Positions 1 through 6,795 of a DNA stretch of 9,553 nt are shown here, in pieces. Position 1 is the first letter of the stretch, and each line of letters begins with the position of its first letter. Location of the stretch: assembly GCA_023150055.1 (NCBI GenBank), contig JAKLLP010000058.1:1-9553 (forward strand), read 5' to 3'. The notes beneath the pieces are model-generated. The model saw nothing but the letters and a program-made list of their open reading frames with translations. It was not told the origin of the DNA and did no database searches. Origin of the DNA: Gammaproteobacteria bacterium (GTDB lineage Bacteria > Pseudomonadota > Gammaproteobacteria > Steroidobacterales > GCA-2729495). Both the position numbers and the translations under genes were made by a program.

Positions 1-395
1 AGCGGAAACAATGCCGAACCATCGCGTCGCAGGCCGCCGGTGATCGCCCGGTAGATCTCGCCATCGCTCCAGTCGCCCAGCGCCGCCGGCGTGATGTTCT
101 TCGACACCAGGACGCCGGGCAGCCCCGTCGACTCGTCGAAGACCTCACCGCCACGGCCGAGCGTGCCCGGCACGATCGGCCCCGAGAAATACCCCCAGTC
201 GCGTCCCGAGTGACAGTCCATGCAGACGGTCACGTGGGTAGCGAGGTAGCGGCCGCGCTCGATCTCCTCCGGCGCCGTCGGCGACACGATATCGGGCACC
301 GGGATTTCGCGTGGCAGGACCAGACCGAACCAGGTGAAAAATCCCCCAGCCGCCACCACGACGAGCACGATGATCGCGAATCCAAGCTTTTTCAT
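1..395 (-). CDS. c-type cytochrome, partial (C-terminus beyond window edge)
   Basis: The reading frame starts at the ATG at 395-393 and stays open to the window edge (131 codons visible). The product begins with two lysines and a long hydrophobic stretch (about residues 4-27), an uncleaved anchor or signal peptide, so the heme domain should lie in the periplasm. A single heme-binding CXXCH motif (CMDCH, residues 58-62) follows the typical lead-in ERGRYLA. Further on, SKNITP (98-103) and the W-S-D-x-E-I-Y-R-A-I segment (109-118) match the mono-heme cytochrome c domains seen in cytochrome subunits of alcohol, aldehyde and sugar dehydrogenases. The distal methionine ligand is not visible and may lie beyond the edge. 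The SD is weak: AGGA lies almost against the ATG. It runs in the same direction as the aldehyde dehydrogenase but 516 bp downstream, so an operon is doubtful. Electron transfer is inferred; the redox partner is unknown. Confidence 0.85.
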   Translation of the reverse strand, partial: MKKLGFAIIVLVVVAAGGFFTWFGLVLPREIPVPDIVSPTAPEEIERGRYLATHVTVCMDCHSGRDWGYFSGPIVPGTLGRGGEVFDESTGLPGVLVSKNITPAALGDWSDGEIYRAITGGLRRDGSALFP

Positions 396-501
396 GTCCT
401 GCAATACTCCGATGAGTCCGACTGCGCCGTCGTCATTGTTGGTGCAAACCTGACGCCGGCGCAACGAGCGCTCACGTAGCGCTGGCCTTTGCGATTGCAG
501 T

Positions 502-510
502 TGCTACAAT
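502..510 (+). promoter_or_regulatory. Possible extended -10 promoter element (TGCTACAAT)
   Basis: TGC followed by TACAAT resembles an extended -10 box (TGn plus TATAAT-like). There is no good -35 hexamer at 16-18 bp. It overlaps a small dyad, GATTG (493-497) and CAATC (507-511). It would transcribe rightward into the hairpin at 605-636 and no obvious gene, so it is either a chance match or the promoter of a small structured RNA. Confidence 0.2.
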
Positions 511-570
511 CCCGCGACGACGAACGCAGCGGCGCGTTCGTGAAATTATGATTTTAATTCCTGGGGAGGA

Positions 571-636
571 GACGCTGCAGCGGGGGGAACGCGAGCGCCC
601 GGGACGGGAAGACCGGCCGGAGGGCCGGTCTTCCCG
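571..636. repeat. Dispersed G+C-rich repeat element, copy A, ending in a perfect 14-bp hairpin
   Basis: A CAGCG-rich lead and the 12-mer GGAACGCGAGCG (586-597) are followed by a perfect inverted repeat. CGGGAAGACCGGCC (605-618) pairs with its exact complement at 623-636 around a GGAG loop. A diverged second copy with the same order, GGAACCCGAGCG then a hairpin, lies at 6566-6632. Neither side of the stem carries a T-run, so it is not a standard intrinsic terminator. It looks like a REP/BIME-type dispersed intergenic element. That class is inferred from its structure, its intergenic position and its recurrence. Confidence 0.55.
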
Positions 637-777
637 CCACCCTCCTCGCGACACCCGCACCGACGCTTCCCGAGCAGCCTGCCGAACCGCGTTGCAAGGA
701 ACCGTGCGTAACCGCTGAGCCACGAGGATTCCGAGTACCGGGCAACAACGGCCTGCGGCCCACACGGACCGCCCGGA

Positions 778-833
778 GGCGGGAGTCTCCGAACCAAGCG
801 AGTATCGGGGAGCGACTTCGGAGACCTCCCGCC
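778..833. repeat. Imperfect inverted repeat downstream of the aldehyde dehydrogenase
   Basis: The left arm GGCGGGAGTCTCCGAA (778-793) is the reverse complement of the right arm at 817-833 except for one extra C in the right arm; 23 nt separate the arms. On the minus strand it lies about 80 nt past the aldehyde dehydrogenase stop, so it could protect or end that transcript, but no T-tract follows. The right arm overlaps the 27-bp repeat at 823-849, so two alternative folds compete for the same bases. Confidence 0.6.
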
Positions 834-849
834 GCAAGGGCGGTCACTG
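823..849. repeat. 27-bp dispersed repeat, left copy
   Basis: These 27 bases, beginning GACCTCCCGCC and ending GGCGGTCACTG, recur exactly and in the same orientation at 9511-9537. The core is a small hairpin, CCGCC-GCAAG-GGCGG. After the exact match the two copies still look loosely alike, with short G/T/A-rich runs, so the true element may be longer and diverged at its ends. Both copies lie outside genes. No transposase is nearby, which favours a REP-like element over an IS end. Confidence 0.7.
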
Positions 850-911
850 CTGGTATGGTATCTATGGAACTCCACAGCTAGCCTCGGGCGTGCCGGCGCG
901 CCTGCCGACCA

Positions 912-2348
912 TCAGCCCGCCTCGGGCGTGTAGCCGAGCACCGCCTTGATCTCGAGGAACGCGTCCAGCCCGAATTCACCCCACTCGCGGCCGTTGCCGG
1001 ACTGCCGGTAACCGCCGAAAGGCGCATCCAGGCCCATCGGCGCACCGTTCAGGTGGACCATGCCGGCGCGTATGCGCCCGGCGACCTCGCGAACCTGCGC
1101 AGCGTCGCTCCCGGACACATAGGCTGCAAGGCCATAGGGCGTATCGTTGGCGATCTCGACCGCCTCGTCCTCGCTGTCGAAGGGAATGATCGCGAGCACC
1201 GGCCCGAAGATTTCCTCGCGCGCGATGCTCATGTCGTTACGCACGCCCGCGAACACGGTGGGGCGTACGTAGAAACCGCGCTCGAGACCTTTCGGTTTGC
1301 CCGTGCCACCGGTAACGAGGACCGCACCCTCGGCGATCCCGACGCCGATCAGGCGCTGGATCTTCTCCCACTGGACGCGGCTGATCACCGGCCCGAGATC
1401 GGTGTCCGGATCGCGCGGATCGCCCACCCGGAGCGCGGCGGCCGTCGCGCCGGCGACAGCGGCCGCGCGATCGTGCAACGCGCTCGGCACGAGCATGCGC
1501 GAGGGCGCGTTGCAGGACTGCCCGCTGTTGCTGAAGCACTCCCGCACCCCCTCCGCCACTGCCTGTTCGAGCACCTTCTCATCGAGTATCAGGTTCGGCG
1601 ACTTGCCGCCGAGTTCCTGGTGGACGCGCTTGACGGATGCGGCGGCCGCCATGGCCACCGCCACGCCGCCGCGCGTCGACCCCGTGAACGAGACCATGTC
1701 CACTTCGGCATGCGAAGCCAGCGCCTGCCCGACCATGGGTCCCGCCCCGTTCACCAGGTTGAAGACGCCCGGCGGCACCCCGGCCTCGTGCAGCACCTCG
1801 GCAAACACGCGTGCGGAGAGCGGCGCGATCTCGCTCGGCTTGAGCACCATCGTGCATCCGGCGCCGAGCGCGGGGGCGACCTTGCAGGCGATCTGGTTGA
1901 TCGGCCAGTTCCATGGCGTGATGAGCGCGCATACGCCGACCGCTTCGCGCATGAGCCTCATGCTGCCGCGGTCCTCGACGAACGGATAGCGCTCGAGGAC
2001 ATCGAGCATGGTCGCCATGTGGCCCACGCCGAGCCGTGTCTGCGAGCGTCGCGCGAAGGCGAGTGGCGCGCCGAGTTCCGTGCAGATCGCCTCTGCGACG
2101 TCGTCCTGCCGCCGGCGGTAACAGTCGATGATGCGGCCGAGCAGCGCGCGGCGATCGGCGACGCTGCTGCCGGCCCATGCCGGGAATGCGCGCCGCGCTG
2201 CGCTGACTGCGCGCTCGACGTCCGGGGGACCGCCGAGGCTGATGCGGGCCACGACTTCCTCCGTGGCCGGATTGACGACGGGAAAGTCCTCGCCCCCCAG
2301 CGGCTGCACCCAGGCGCCGTCGATGTAGAAGTGGCGGTAATCGCGCAT
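912..2348 (-). CDS. NAD(P)+-dependent aldehyde dehydrogenase
   Basis: The 478-residue product is a full-length aldehyde dehydrogenase, which oxidises an aldehyde to its carboxylic acid in the cytoplasm using NAD(P)+. Visible family marks are TPWNWP (144-149) with the oxyanion-hole Asn147, cofactor-contacting Lys170 in VLKPSE, the Rossmann-fold FTGSTRGG (221-228), the general base Glu245 in QELGGKSPN, the catalytic Cys279 in NSGQSCN, EEIFGPV (378-384) and the C-terminal PFGGYRQSG (443-451). The ATG at 2348 is chosen because GGAGG lies four bases upstream and because the protein then starts with the usual family opening (YIDGAWV, then VNPATEEV). The open frame runs on upstream to 3266, but that extension lacks family homology and overlaps the divergent membrane-protein gene. 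The substrate cannot be read from sequence. The class resembles broad-range aldehyde or semialdehyde dehydrogenases of catabolic pathways. Confidence 0.95.
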   Translation of the reverse strand: MRDYRHFYIDGAWVQPLGGEDFPVVNPATEEVVARISLGGPPDVERAVSAARRAFPAWAGSSVADRRALLGRIIDCYRRRQDDVAEAICTELGAPLAFARRSQTRLGVGHMATMLDVLERYPFVEDRGSMRLMREAVGVCALITPWNWPINQIACKVAPALGAGCTMVLKPSEIAPLSARVFAEVLHEAGVPPGVFNLVNGAGPMVGQALASHAEVDMVSFTGSTRGGVAVAMAAAASVKRVHQELGGKSPNLILDEKVLEQAVAEGVRECFSNSGQSCNAPSRMLVPSALHDRAAAVAGATAAALRVGDPRDPDTDLGPVISRVQWEKIQRLIGVGIAEGAVLVTGGTGKPKGLERGFYVRPTVFAGVRNDMSIAREEIFGPVLAIIPFDSEDEAVEIANDTPYGLAAYVSGSDAAQVREVAGRIRAGMVHLNGAPMGLDAPFGGYRQSGNGREWGEFGLDAFLEIKAVLGYTPEAG

Positions 2349-2402
2349 CTGCCCTCCCCGCGCCGGTTCCGTCGGGATCAGGCGCCATTGTATCGTGGCC
2401 GG
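2349..2402. promoter_or_regulatory. Divergent intergenic region with strong SD for the aldehyde dehydrogenase
   Basis: Only 54 bp separate the two start codons, so any promoters must sit here or inside the coding starts. On the minus strand GGAGG (2357-2353) is a strong SD. TACAAT (minus strand, 2392-2387) could be a -10 box 38 nt before the aldehyde dehydrogenase ATG, but no recognisable -35 lies at the right distance. On the plus side there is no clear SD; only CCGG precedes the ATG at 2403. A TTG at 2388 is an in-frame alternative start. Confidence 0.4.
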
Positions 2403-3131
2403 ATGTCTGGTCCCGGCAACATCCGTTCGGCAAGACTGGCAGGGTATCGCCGGGTGATCGCCGTGTTCGCGCTGGCGGCCGTCGTAGCGGCGGCTTTCTG
2501 GCTCGATCTCGCCGGCTACCTCCGCCTCGAGTGGCTGCAGGCCTCGCTCCACCAGCTGCGAGGATTCGTGGCCGAGCGGCCGGTGACGGCGTCGTTGGGG
2601 TTCTTTTTTCTTTACATGACGCTTGCCGCGCTCAGCATACCGGGCGCGGCGCTCGTACTCACGCTGGCGGCCGGGGCGATCTTCGGGCTGATCTGGGGTT
2701 CGATCCTGGTGTCGTTTGCGAGCACGATCGGCGGCACCCTCGCCTGCGTTATTTCGCGCTACCTGCTGCGTGACCTCGCCGAGCGGAGGTTTCCCTACGC
2801 GGTCGAGCGGGTGAACCGGGGGCTGCGCATGTCCGGCGCCTATTACCTCTTCGGGCTGCGGCTGGTACCGGTGTTCCCGTTTTTCGTCGTCAACACGGTG
2901 ATGGGTCTCACCCGGATGCCCCTGCTCACTTTCTACTGGGTGAGCCAGCTCGGGCTGTTGCCGGTCATCGTGATCTTCGTGAATGCGGGTACGCGGCTCG
3001 CCGAGATCCGGGATCTTCGCGGGATACTCGCGCCGGAGGTGCTGCTGTCGCTGGCTTTGCTGGGGGTTTTTCCACTCGTCGCGAGGAAACTCTGGACCAT
3101 CCTCATCGGCAGACGTCGGGTCCGCGACTGA
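2403..3131 (+). CDS. TVP38/TMEM64 family (DedA superfamily) integral membrane protein
   Basis: This 242-residue protein is strongly hydrophobic, with likely membrane segments near residues 18-38, 64-90, 94-118, 147-168, 178-196 and 212-228. The SNARE-associated/VTT domain signature is present: a glycine-rich GAIFG (91-95) and the conserved segment R153-x2-P156-x2-P159 with N164 and G168. Members sit in the inner membrane. Characterised relatives in the superfamily move or scramble lipids or support membrane homeostasis, but the role of this one is unknown. The start is the first ATG outside the divergent gene and gives a protein of the usual family length (about 200-250). The SD is poor. A short basic tail (RRRVRD) should lie in the cytoplasm. 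Divergence from the aldehyde dehydrogenase suggests a shared control region but not a shared function. Confidence 0.88.
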   Translation: MSGPGNIRSARLAGYRRVIAVFALAAVVAAAFWLDLAGYLRLEWLQASLHQLRGFVAERPVTASLGFFFLYMTLAALSIPGAALVLTLAAGAIFGLIWGSILVSFASTIGGTLACVISRYLLRDLAERRFPYAVERVNRGLRMSGAYYLFGLRLVPVFPFFVVNTVMGLTRMPLLTFYWVSQLGLLPVIVIFVNAGTRLAEIRDLRGILAPEVLLSLALLGVFPLVARKLWTILIGRRRVRD

Positions 3132-3303
3132 GCACCCGCGCGCTCCGCGCGACGCCGATCCCGTGGCCGGACAGCCCCGCGACGGCCGGTCCCCGAAGCC
3201 CGCACCGCACCATCGATCCGCCGCGCGAAACAAATTGTTACAGCCCCGGCTGCCGGCCCGTGGCAAGGTGCTGACTTAAATACAGCACAAACGGCTCCCC
3301 ACC
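3132..3303. other. Intergenic gap before the ABC exporter operon
   Basis: The 172 bp contain no gene. Just past the membrane-protein stop is a 6-bp stem, CGCGCG-CTC-CGCGCG (3137-3151), without a T-run. A slightly A+T-richer stretch around 3227-3240 and the dyad at 3268-3288 are the only promoter-like parts. No canonical -35/-10 pair is evident, and no SD precedes the ATG at 3304. Confidence 0.5.
3268..3288. promoter_or_regulatory. Operator-like dyad upstream of the exporter operon (GTGCTG-N9-CAGCAC)
   Basis: GTGCTG (3268-3273) and CAGCAC (3283-3288) are perfect inverted arms around an A+T-rich nine-base spacer containing TTAAAT (3276-3281). The site ends 15 nt before the start codon of the ATPase gene. 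The symmetry, A+T-rich centre and position suit a repressor site over a -10 region. It could instead be a short hairpin in the leader RNA. It is not a canonical LexA box, which needs CTG-N10-CAG (here N9). No regulator gene is in the window. Confidence 0.4.
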
Positions 3304-4002
3304 ATGAGCGCCGTCGGCCAACCGGTGATCGAGATTCGCGGCCTCGCCCGCAGCTACCCGATGGGTGATTCGACCATACACGCCCTGCGCGGTGTCGACC
3401 TCACCATCGGCGGCGGCGAGTACCTTGCCATCATGGGTCCATCGGGCTCGGGCAAGTCGACCCTGATGAACATCATCGGCTGCCTCGATACGCCCGATGC
3501 CGGCGAATACCGCCTCGCAGGCCAGCAGGTATCTCGCCTGAAAGACGGCGAACTCGCCACGATCCGCAACCGGGAGATCGGCTTCGTGTTCCAGACCTTC
3601 AACCTGCTGCAACGCGCTACGGCCCTGCACAACGTGGAACTGCCGCTCATCTACGCGGGTACCCGACGTCGCGAACGCCAGGAGCGGGCCCGGCAGGCGC
3701 TGGCCGATGTCGGCCTCGCCGATCGCCTGCATCATCGGCCGGGGGAGCTCTCCGGCGGCCAGCGACAGCGCGTGGCCATTGCCCGCGCCCTGGTCAACCG
3801 TCCCAGCCTGCTGCTCGCCGATGAGCCTACCGGCAACCTCGATTCCGCGACCGCGGCAGAAATCCTCGACACCTTCGACCGGCTCCATGCAGCCGGCAAC
3901 ACCATCGTCCTCGTCACGCACGACGAGACGGTGGCCCGACGCGCGAAGCGCATCATCCGGCTCCGCGACGGAGCCATCGAAATGGACGAAGCCAATGCAT
4001 GA
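3304..4002 (+). CDS. ABC transporter ATP-binding protein (MacB/LolD-type)
   Basis: This 232-residue cytoplasmic ATPase drives the exporter encoded by the next two genes. All nucleotide-binding motifs are intact: Walker A GPSGSGKS (45-52), Q-loop Gln97 in FVFQTFNLL, signature LSGGQRQR (149-156), Walker B LLLADEP (169-175) with catalytic Glu174, D-loop GNLDS, and switch His206 in VTHDE. The FQTFNLL Q-loop and [10 protein letters not shown] stretch are typical of the MacB/LolD/FtsE group, which couples to FtsX-like permeases. E. coli MacB has ATPase and permease fused; here they are separate genes with an adaptor between them. No SD is visible before the ATG at 3304. The last codons overlap the adaptor start by 8 bp, so translation is probably coupled. 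Confidence 0.95.
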   Translation: MSAVGQPVIEIRGLARSYPMGDSTIHALRGVDLTIGGGEYLAIMGPSGSGKSTLMNIIGCLDTPDAGEYRLAGQQVSRLKDGELATIRNREIGFVFQTFNLLQRATALHNVELPLIYAGTRRRERQERARQALADVGLADRLHHRPGELSGGQRQRVAIARALVNRPSLLLADEPTGNLDSATAAEILDTFDRLHAAGNTIVLVTHDETVARRAKRIIRLRDGAIEMDEANA

Positions 4003-5281
4003 GACGAACCGAAGGCTCCAGGCGTTTACCGCGGTTGCTGCCCTGGTCATCGGCGGATGTGCCGAGAAGGCGGCCGTACCGCAATTCGACACCGCCACGA
4101 TCGGCAAGCGCGACATCTCGGTCGTCGTGGAGGCCGCCGGCACGATCGAACCCATCCTGACGGTGGAGATCAAGTCGAAGGCATCCGGCGAGGTGCTCAA
4201 GGCCGAGGGCCAGACCGGCGATACGGTCCAGGCCGGCACCCTGCTGGTGCAGATCGACAAGCGCAGCCCGCGCAACCTTGCCGCACAAGCCGAGGCGGAA
4301 CTCGAGGCAGCGCTCTCCCGGCAGGCCATCGCGCGCGCGCAGAACGAGCGCGCCAGGACGCTGTTTGCCTCCCGGACCATCAACGAGGTCGATTACGAGA
4401 AGACCCAGCTCGAGTATGCAAACGCGAAGGCCGACGTCGTCCGCGCGCGGGTCGCCGTCGAGAATGCGCGCATTACCCTCGACGACACCGACGTGCGCGC
4501 GCCCATCACCGGCACCATCATCGAGAAGCTGGTGGAAACCGGCCAGGTGATCTCCTCGCCGATGATGGACTTCGGTGGCGGCACTTCGCTGCTCAAGATG
4601 GCCGATCTCGCGACCGTGCAGGTCCGCGCGCTGGTCGACGAAACCGATATCGGCAAGATCGGCCCCGGCAAGCCGGTGACCGTGAGCGTCGCGGCCTATC
4701 CGAACCAGCCCTTCCCCGGAGTGGTCCACAAGATCGAACCCCAGGCCCAGGCCGAGCAGAGCGTGACCACTTTCGCCGTACTGATCCGCCTGCCGAACCC
4801 GCAGGGACTGTTGCGCCCGGGGATGAACGCCGACGTGGAGATCCGGGTGGCCGAGCGCGCCGACGTGCTGACGGTGCCCAACGTGGCCCTGCGCACGCCG
4901 CGGGAAATCGCTACCGCGGCGGCGGCCGTCGGCCTGGACGAGGCGACGGTGCGCCAGCAGCTCGGCGAAGCGTCGCCGGAGCAGCAGGCTGCGGCCCCCA
5001 CCAGTGACGCCGAGCTCGCCTACGGCGGCCGCTACTGGGCGTTCGTCGAACGGGAGGGTCGCCCCGTCGCCGTCAGCATCACCACCGGCATAACGGACAT
5101 GGAGGTCAGCGAAGTAAGCGGCGGGTTGCAGGAAGGGGACACCGTGATCCTGCTGCCGAGCACGGGACTCCTCGAAGCGCGGGCCCGCGGCCAGGAGATG
5201 ATGCGCCGGTTCAGCGTCATGCCCGGCGCCGGGAACAAGACGGGTGAATCCCGCCGGGAAAGCCGCAATGCTGATCGGTGA
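3995..5281 (+). CDS. Periplasmic adaptor (membrane-fusion protein) of the ABC exporter, MacA/HlyD-like lipoprotein
   Basis: The 428-residue product links an inner-membrane ABC permease to an outer-membrane channel. A short signal peptide ends in a lipobox, LVIGGC, with Cys22 as the expected lipidation site, so it is probably anchored in the inner membrane by lipid. The two halves of the biotinyl-lipoyl-like domain are near residues 55-90 and 163-185. Between them lies an Ala/Glu/Arg-rich helical hairpin (about 93-160). A beta-barrel domain follows (about 205-285, with [11 protein letters not shown] at 273-283), then a membrane-proximal domain. An Ala/Gln-rich insertion at about 305-345 interrupts the C-terminal part. 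The start at 3995 overlaps the ATPase end by 8 bp and gives the proper signal peptide; the frame is open upstream to 3707 but that lies inside the ATPase gene. The substrate is not evident, and no TolC-like partner is in the window. Confidence 0.93.
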   Translation: MHETNRRLQAFTAVAALVIGGCAEKAAVPQFDTATIGKRDISVVVEAAGTIEPILTVEIKSKASGEVLKAEGQTGDTVQAGTLLVQIDKRSPRNLAAQAEAELEAALSRQAIARAQNERARTLFASRTINEVDYEKTQLEYANAKADVVRARVAVENARITLDDTDVRAPITGTIIEKLVETGQVISSPMMDFGGGTSLLKMADLATVQVRALVDETDIGKIGPGKPVTVSVAAYPNQPFPGVVHKIEPQAQAEQSVTTFAVLIRLPNPQGLLRPGMNADVEIRVAERADVLTVPNVALRTPREIATAAAAVGLDEATVRQQLGEASPEQQAAAPTSDAELAYGGRYWAFVEREGRPVAVSITTGITDMEVSEVSGGLQEGDTVILLPSTGLLEARARGQEMMRRFSVMPGAGNKTGESRRESRNADR

Positions 5282-6476
5282 ACTGATCGCCGTCGCCCTG
5301 CAATCGGTCCGGGCAAACCTCTTCCGCTCCATGCTCACCATGCTCGGCATCATCATCGGCGTAGCCTCGGTGATCGCCATGCTCGCGATCGGGGCTGGCG
5401 CCCGGGGTGCGGTGGACCAGCAGATCGAGGCGCTCGGCGCGGGACTTCTCAGCATCAGGCCGGGGCAGACGTTCCAGATGGGGGTGGCCAGGGCCGCGGA
5501 GACGCTGACCACGAGGGATGTCGCGGCGCTCGCCCGCGATGCCGAAACCATCGTCGCGCTGGTACCCGAGCGTTCCGGCATGGAGCAGGTGAAGCTCGGC
5601 AATCGCAACCGGAGCCTGCGCATCATCGGCACGACGGCCGCCTTTGCGGATGTGCACGACTATCGCATCGAAGCGGGCCAGATGTTCTCGGCGGCCGATG
5701 ACAGCGCGAAGCGGGCGCTGGCGGTCCTCGGCGCAAAGATCCCGCCCATGCTCGGCGAGTCCGCGCGCTCGATCATCGGCCAGACCATTTACATACGAGG
5801 CCTCGCCTTCGAGGTCGTCGGGGTCTTCAGCGAAAAGGGAACCACGGGCTTTCGCAATGTCGACGAGCAGGTCTGGCTGCCGCTCAACACCGCCCGCGTG
5901 CGCCTGTTCGGCTCCGAAGGGCTCGACCTCATCAGCGCCCGGCCACAACGGGGCGTCGACATGCAGCGGGCCATCGTCGATATCGAGCGGATCCTGCGGC
6001 GCGAGCACGGCATCCTGCCGGGGCGGGACAATGACTTCAGCATCCAGGACCCGCGCGTGTTTCTCGATTTCCAGGAAACCGCCGCGAAGATATTTTCGTT
6101 CCTGCTCGCAAGCATCGCCAGCGTGAGCCTGGTGGTCGGCGGCATCGGCATCATGAACATCATGCTGGTGTCCGTGACGGAGCGCACCCGCGAGATCGGC
6201 ATCCGCAAGGCCCTCGGCGCCACCCGGCGCAGCATCCTGGCGCAGTTCCTGGTCGAAGCGATGATGCTGTGCCTCATCGGCGGCGCGGTGGGCGTACTGC
6301 TCGGCGTGGGCGTCGCCCAACTCCTCAACGCGCTCGCCGGCTGGCGGGCCACGGTCTCCCCCGCGGCCATCGCGCTCGCCTTCGGCTTCAGCGCCTTCGT
6401 GGGGCTGTTCTTCGGCCTGTGGCCGGCACGCAAGGCGGCCCGCATGGATCCTATCGCGGCGCTGCGCTACGAGTGA
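5268..6476 (+). CDS. ABC transporter permease, MacB/FtsX type
   Basis: The 402-residue protein has the MacB permease plan. A first membrane helix (about 23-43, in the typical LTMLGIIIGVASVIAM context) is followed by a periplasmic core domain of about 230 residues (44-275). Three more helices (about 277-300, 326-352 and 365-387) make up the FtsX domain. The coupling segment VTERTREIGIRKALGAT (303-319) and the ending PARKAARMDPIAALRYE (386-402) are hallmark sequences. MacB-type systems use ATP to work on substrates from the periplasm or outer leaflet and pass them to a TolC-like duct. I chose the ATG at 5268, overlapping the adaptor end by 14 bp, with GGGAAAG just upstream. An in-frame GTG at 5244 would add only eight residues and cannot be excluded. 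Translation is probably coupled to the adaptor. Confidence 0.94.
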   Translation: MLIGELIAVALQSVRANLFRSMLTMLGIIIGVASVIAMLAIGAGARGAVDQQIEALGAGLLSIRPGQTFQMGVARAAETLTTRDVAALARDAETIVALVPERSGMEQVKLGNRNRSLRIIGTTAAFADVHDYRIEAGQMFSAADDSAKRALAVLGAKIPPMLGESARSIIGQTIYIRGLAFEVVGVFSEKGTTGFRNVDEQVWLPLNTARVRLFGSEGLDLISARPQRGVDMQRAIVDIERILRREHGILPGRDNDFSIQDPRVFLDFQETAAKIFSFLLASIASVSLVVGGIGIMNIMLVSVTERTREIGIRKALGATRRSILAQFLVEAMMLCLIGGAVGVLLGVGVAQLLNALAGWRATVSPAAIALAFGFSAFVGLFFGLWPARKAARMDPIAALRYE

Positions 6477-6565
6477 AGGCGGACGCCGAGGGCGGGTTGC
6501 CGGGAATCGGCGAGTCCCGCTGGTCGTTCAGGTCACCGGCGCGCGTGTGGAGCCGCGCGCAGCAG

Positions 6566-6632
6566 GAGCGCAGCGCGGCGGAACCCGAGCGACCGCAGGG
6601 CAGGGACGCCCGCAGGGAGCGTCCCGACGGGA
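6566..6632. repeat. Dispersed G+C-rich repeat element, copy B, with hairpin
   Basis: The 12-mer GGAACCCGAGCG (6580-6591) matches copy A (586-597) at 11 of 12 bases and sits in a similar CAGCG-rich lead. It is likewise followed by a hairpin: GGGACGC (6603-6609) pairs with GCGTCCC (6619-6625) around a nine-base loop. A second small dyad, TCCCG-A-CGGGA (6622-6632), could compete with it. The hairpin bases differ from copy A while pairing is kept, which argues that the structure is what matters. There is no T-run. Confidence 0.5.
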
Positions 6633-6784
6633 GCTGAACGAGCGGCGGGATCCCCCCCCAGCGGTTGCAGTGCGGATCTCTTCGCGCATGGCCCGGGCCG
6701 CAGGCGAAAGCAGCCGCCTGCCGCCCCCATGCCTCCCGATAAACCTTATATTGATGTCACGGAGCTCGTCGGCCAGCCATCCCG

Positions 6785-6790
6785 GGAGGT
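6785..6790 (+). promoter_or_regulatory. Strong SD of the first Rieske oxygenase (GGAGGT)
   Basis: GGAGGT lies five bases before the ATG at 6796. It fixes the start within a frame that is open a further 249 bp upstream, and it makes the two paralogous oxygenases exactly equal in length. Confidence 0.85.
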
Positions 6791-6795
6791 GCGGC

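Larger units (their letters stand above)
396..911. other. Gene-free, repeat-rich intergenic region
   Basis: This 516-bp stretch lies between the aldehyde dehydrogenase stop and the cytochrome start. The open frames across it have no plausible SD, no recognisable domain, arginine-rich compositions typical of G+C-rich noncoding DNA, and they read straight through inverted repeats. What it does hold is a perfect 14-bp-stem hairpin (605-636), an imperfect long inverted repeat (778-833), a 27-bp sequence repeated at the right end of the window (823-849), and an extended -10-like element (502-510). A 12-bp direct repeat (GCCTCGGGCGTG) occurs at 881-892 and again at 919-930, the second copy inside the last codons of the aldehyde dehydrogenase. 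The part near 396-480 should hold the cytochrome promoter, but I see no convincing -35/-10 pair. Confidence 0.6.
6477..6795. other. Intergenic region between exporter operon and first oxygenase
   Basis: No credible gene lies in these 319 bp. The frame of the oxygenase is open back to 6547, but that stretch encodes repeat-derived residues and the strong SD marks the true start downstream. The region holds copy B of the G+C-rich repeat (6566-6632). Closer to the oxygenase, an A+T-richer patch contains TATATT (6747-6752), a possible -10 box 43 nt before the start codon, without a good -35. No T-run terminator closes the exporter operon. Confidence 0.5.

Noticed and set aside
210..479. An 89-codon frame on the plus strand
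   Set aside because: It is antisense to the cytochrome, whose CXXCH motif and signal anchor show the true coding strand.
605..636. An intrinsic terminator
   Set aside because: The stem is strong but no T-run follows on either strand, unlike the true terminator at 9407-9437.
548..718. A small plus-strand frame beginning at the ATG at 548, downstream of the possible extended -10
   Set aside because: No SD precedes it, the product is low-complexity Arg/Glu/Pro, and it reads through the perfect hairpin at 605-636.
472..875. Overlapping arginine-rich frames on the minus strand
   Set aside because: They cross the hairpins and the 27-bp repeat, have no SD and no domain, and are best explained as repeat DNA.
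2349..3266. A 306-codon upstream extension of the aldehyde dehydrogenase frame on the minus strand
   Set aside because: It has no aldehyde dehydrogenase homology, is rich in Arg, Glu, His and Pro as antisense frames in G+C-rich DNA are, and overlaps a clear membrane-protein gene. A strong SD marks the start at 2348.
3268..3288. A LexA (SOS) box
   Set aside because: The spacing is CTG-N9-CAG rather than CTG-N10-CAG, and the spacer lacks the alternating TA pattern.
5244..5267. GTG start for the permease, eight codons upstream
   Set aside because: The ATG at 5268 gives the usual MacB-type N-terminus and the typical short overlap. The GTG remains possible but is less likely.
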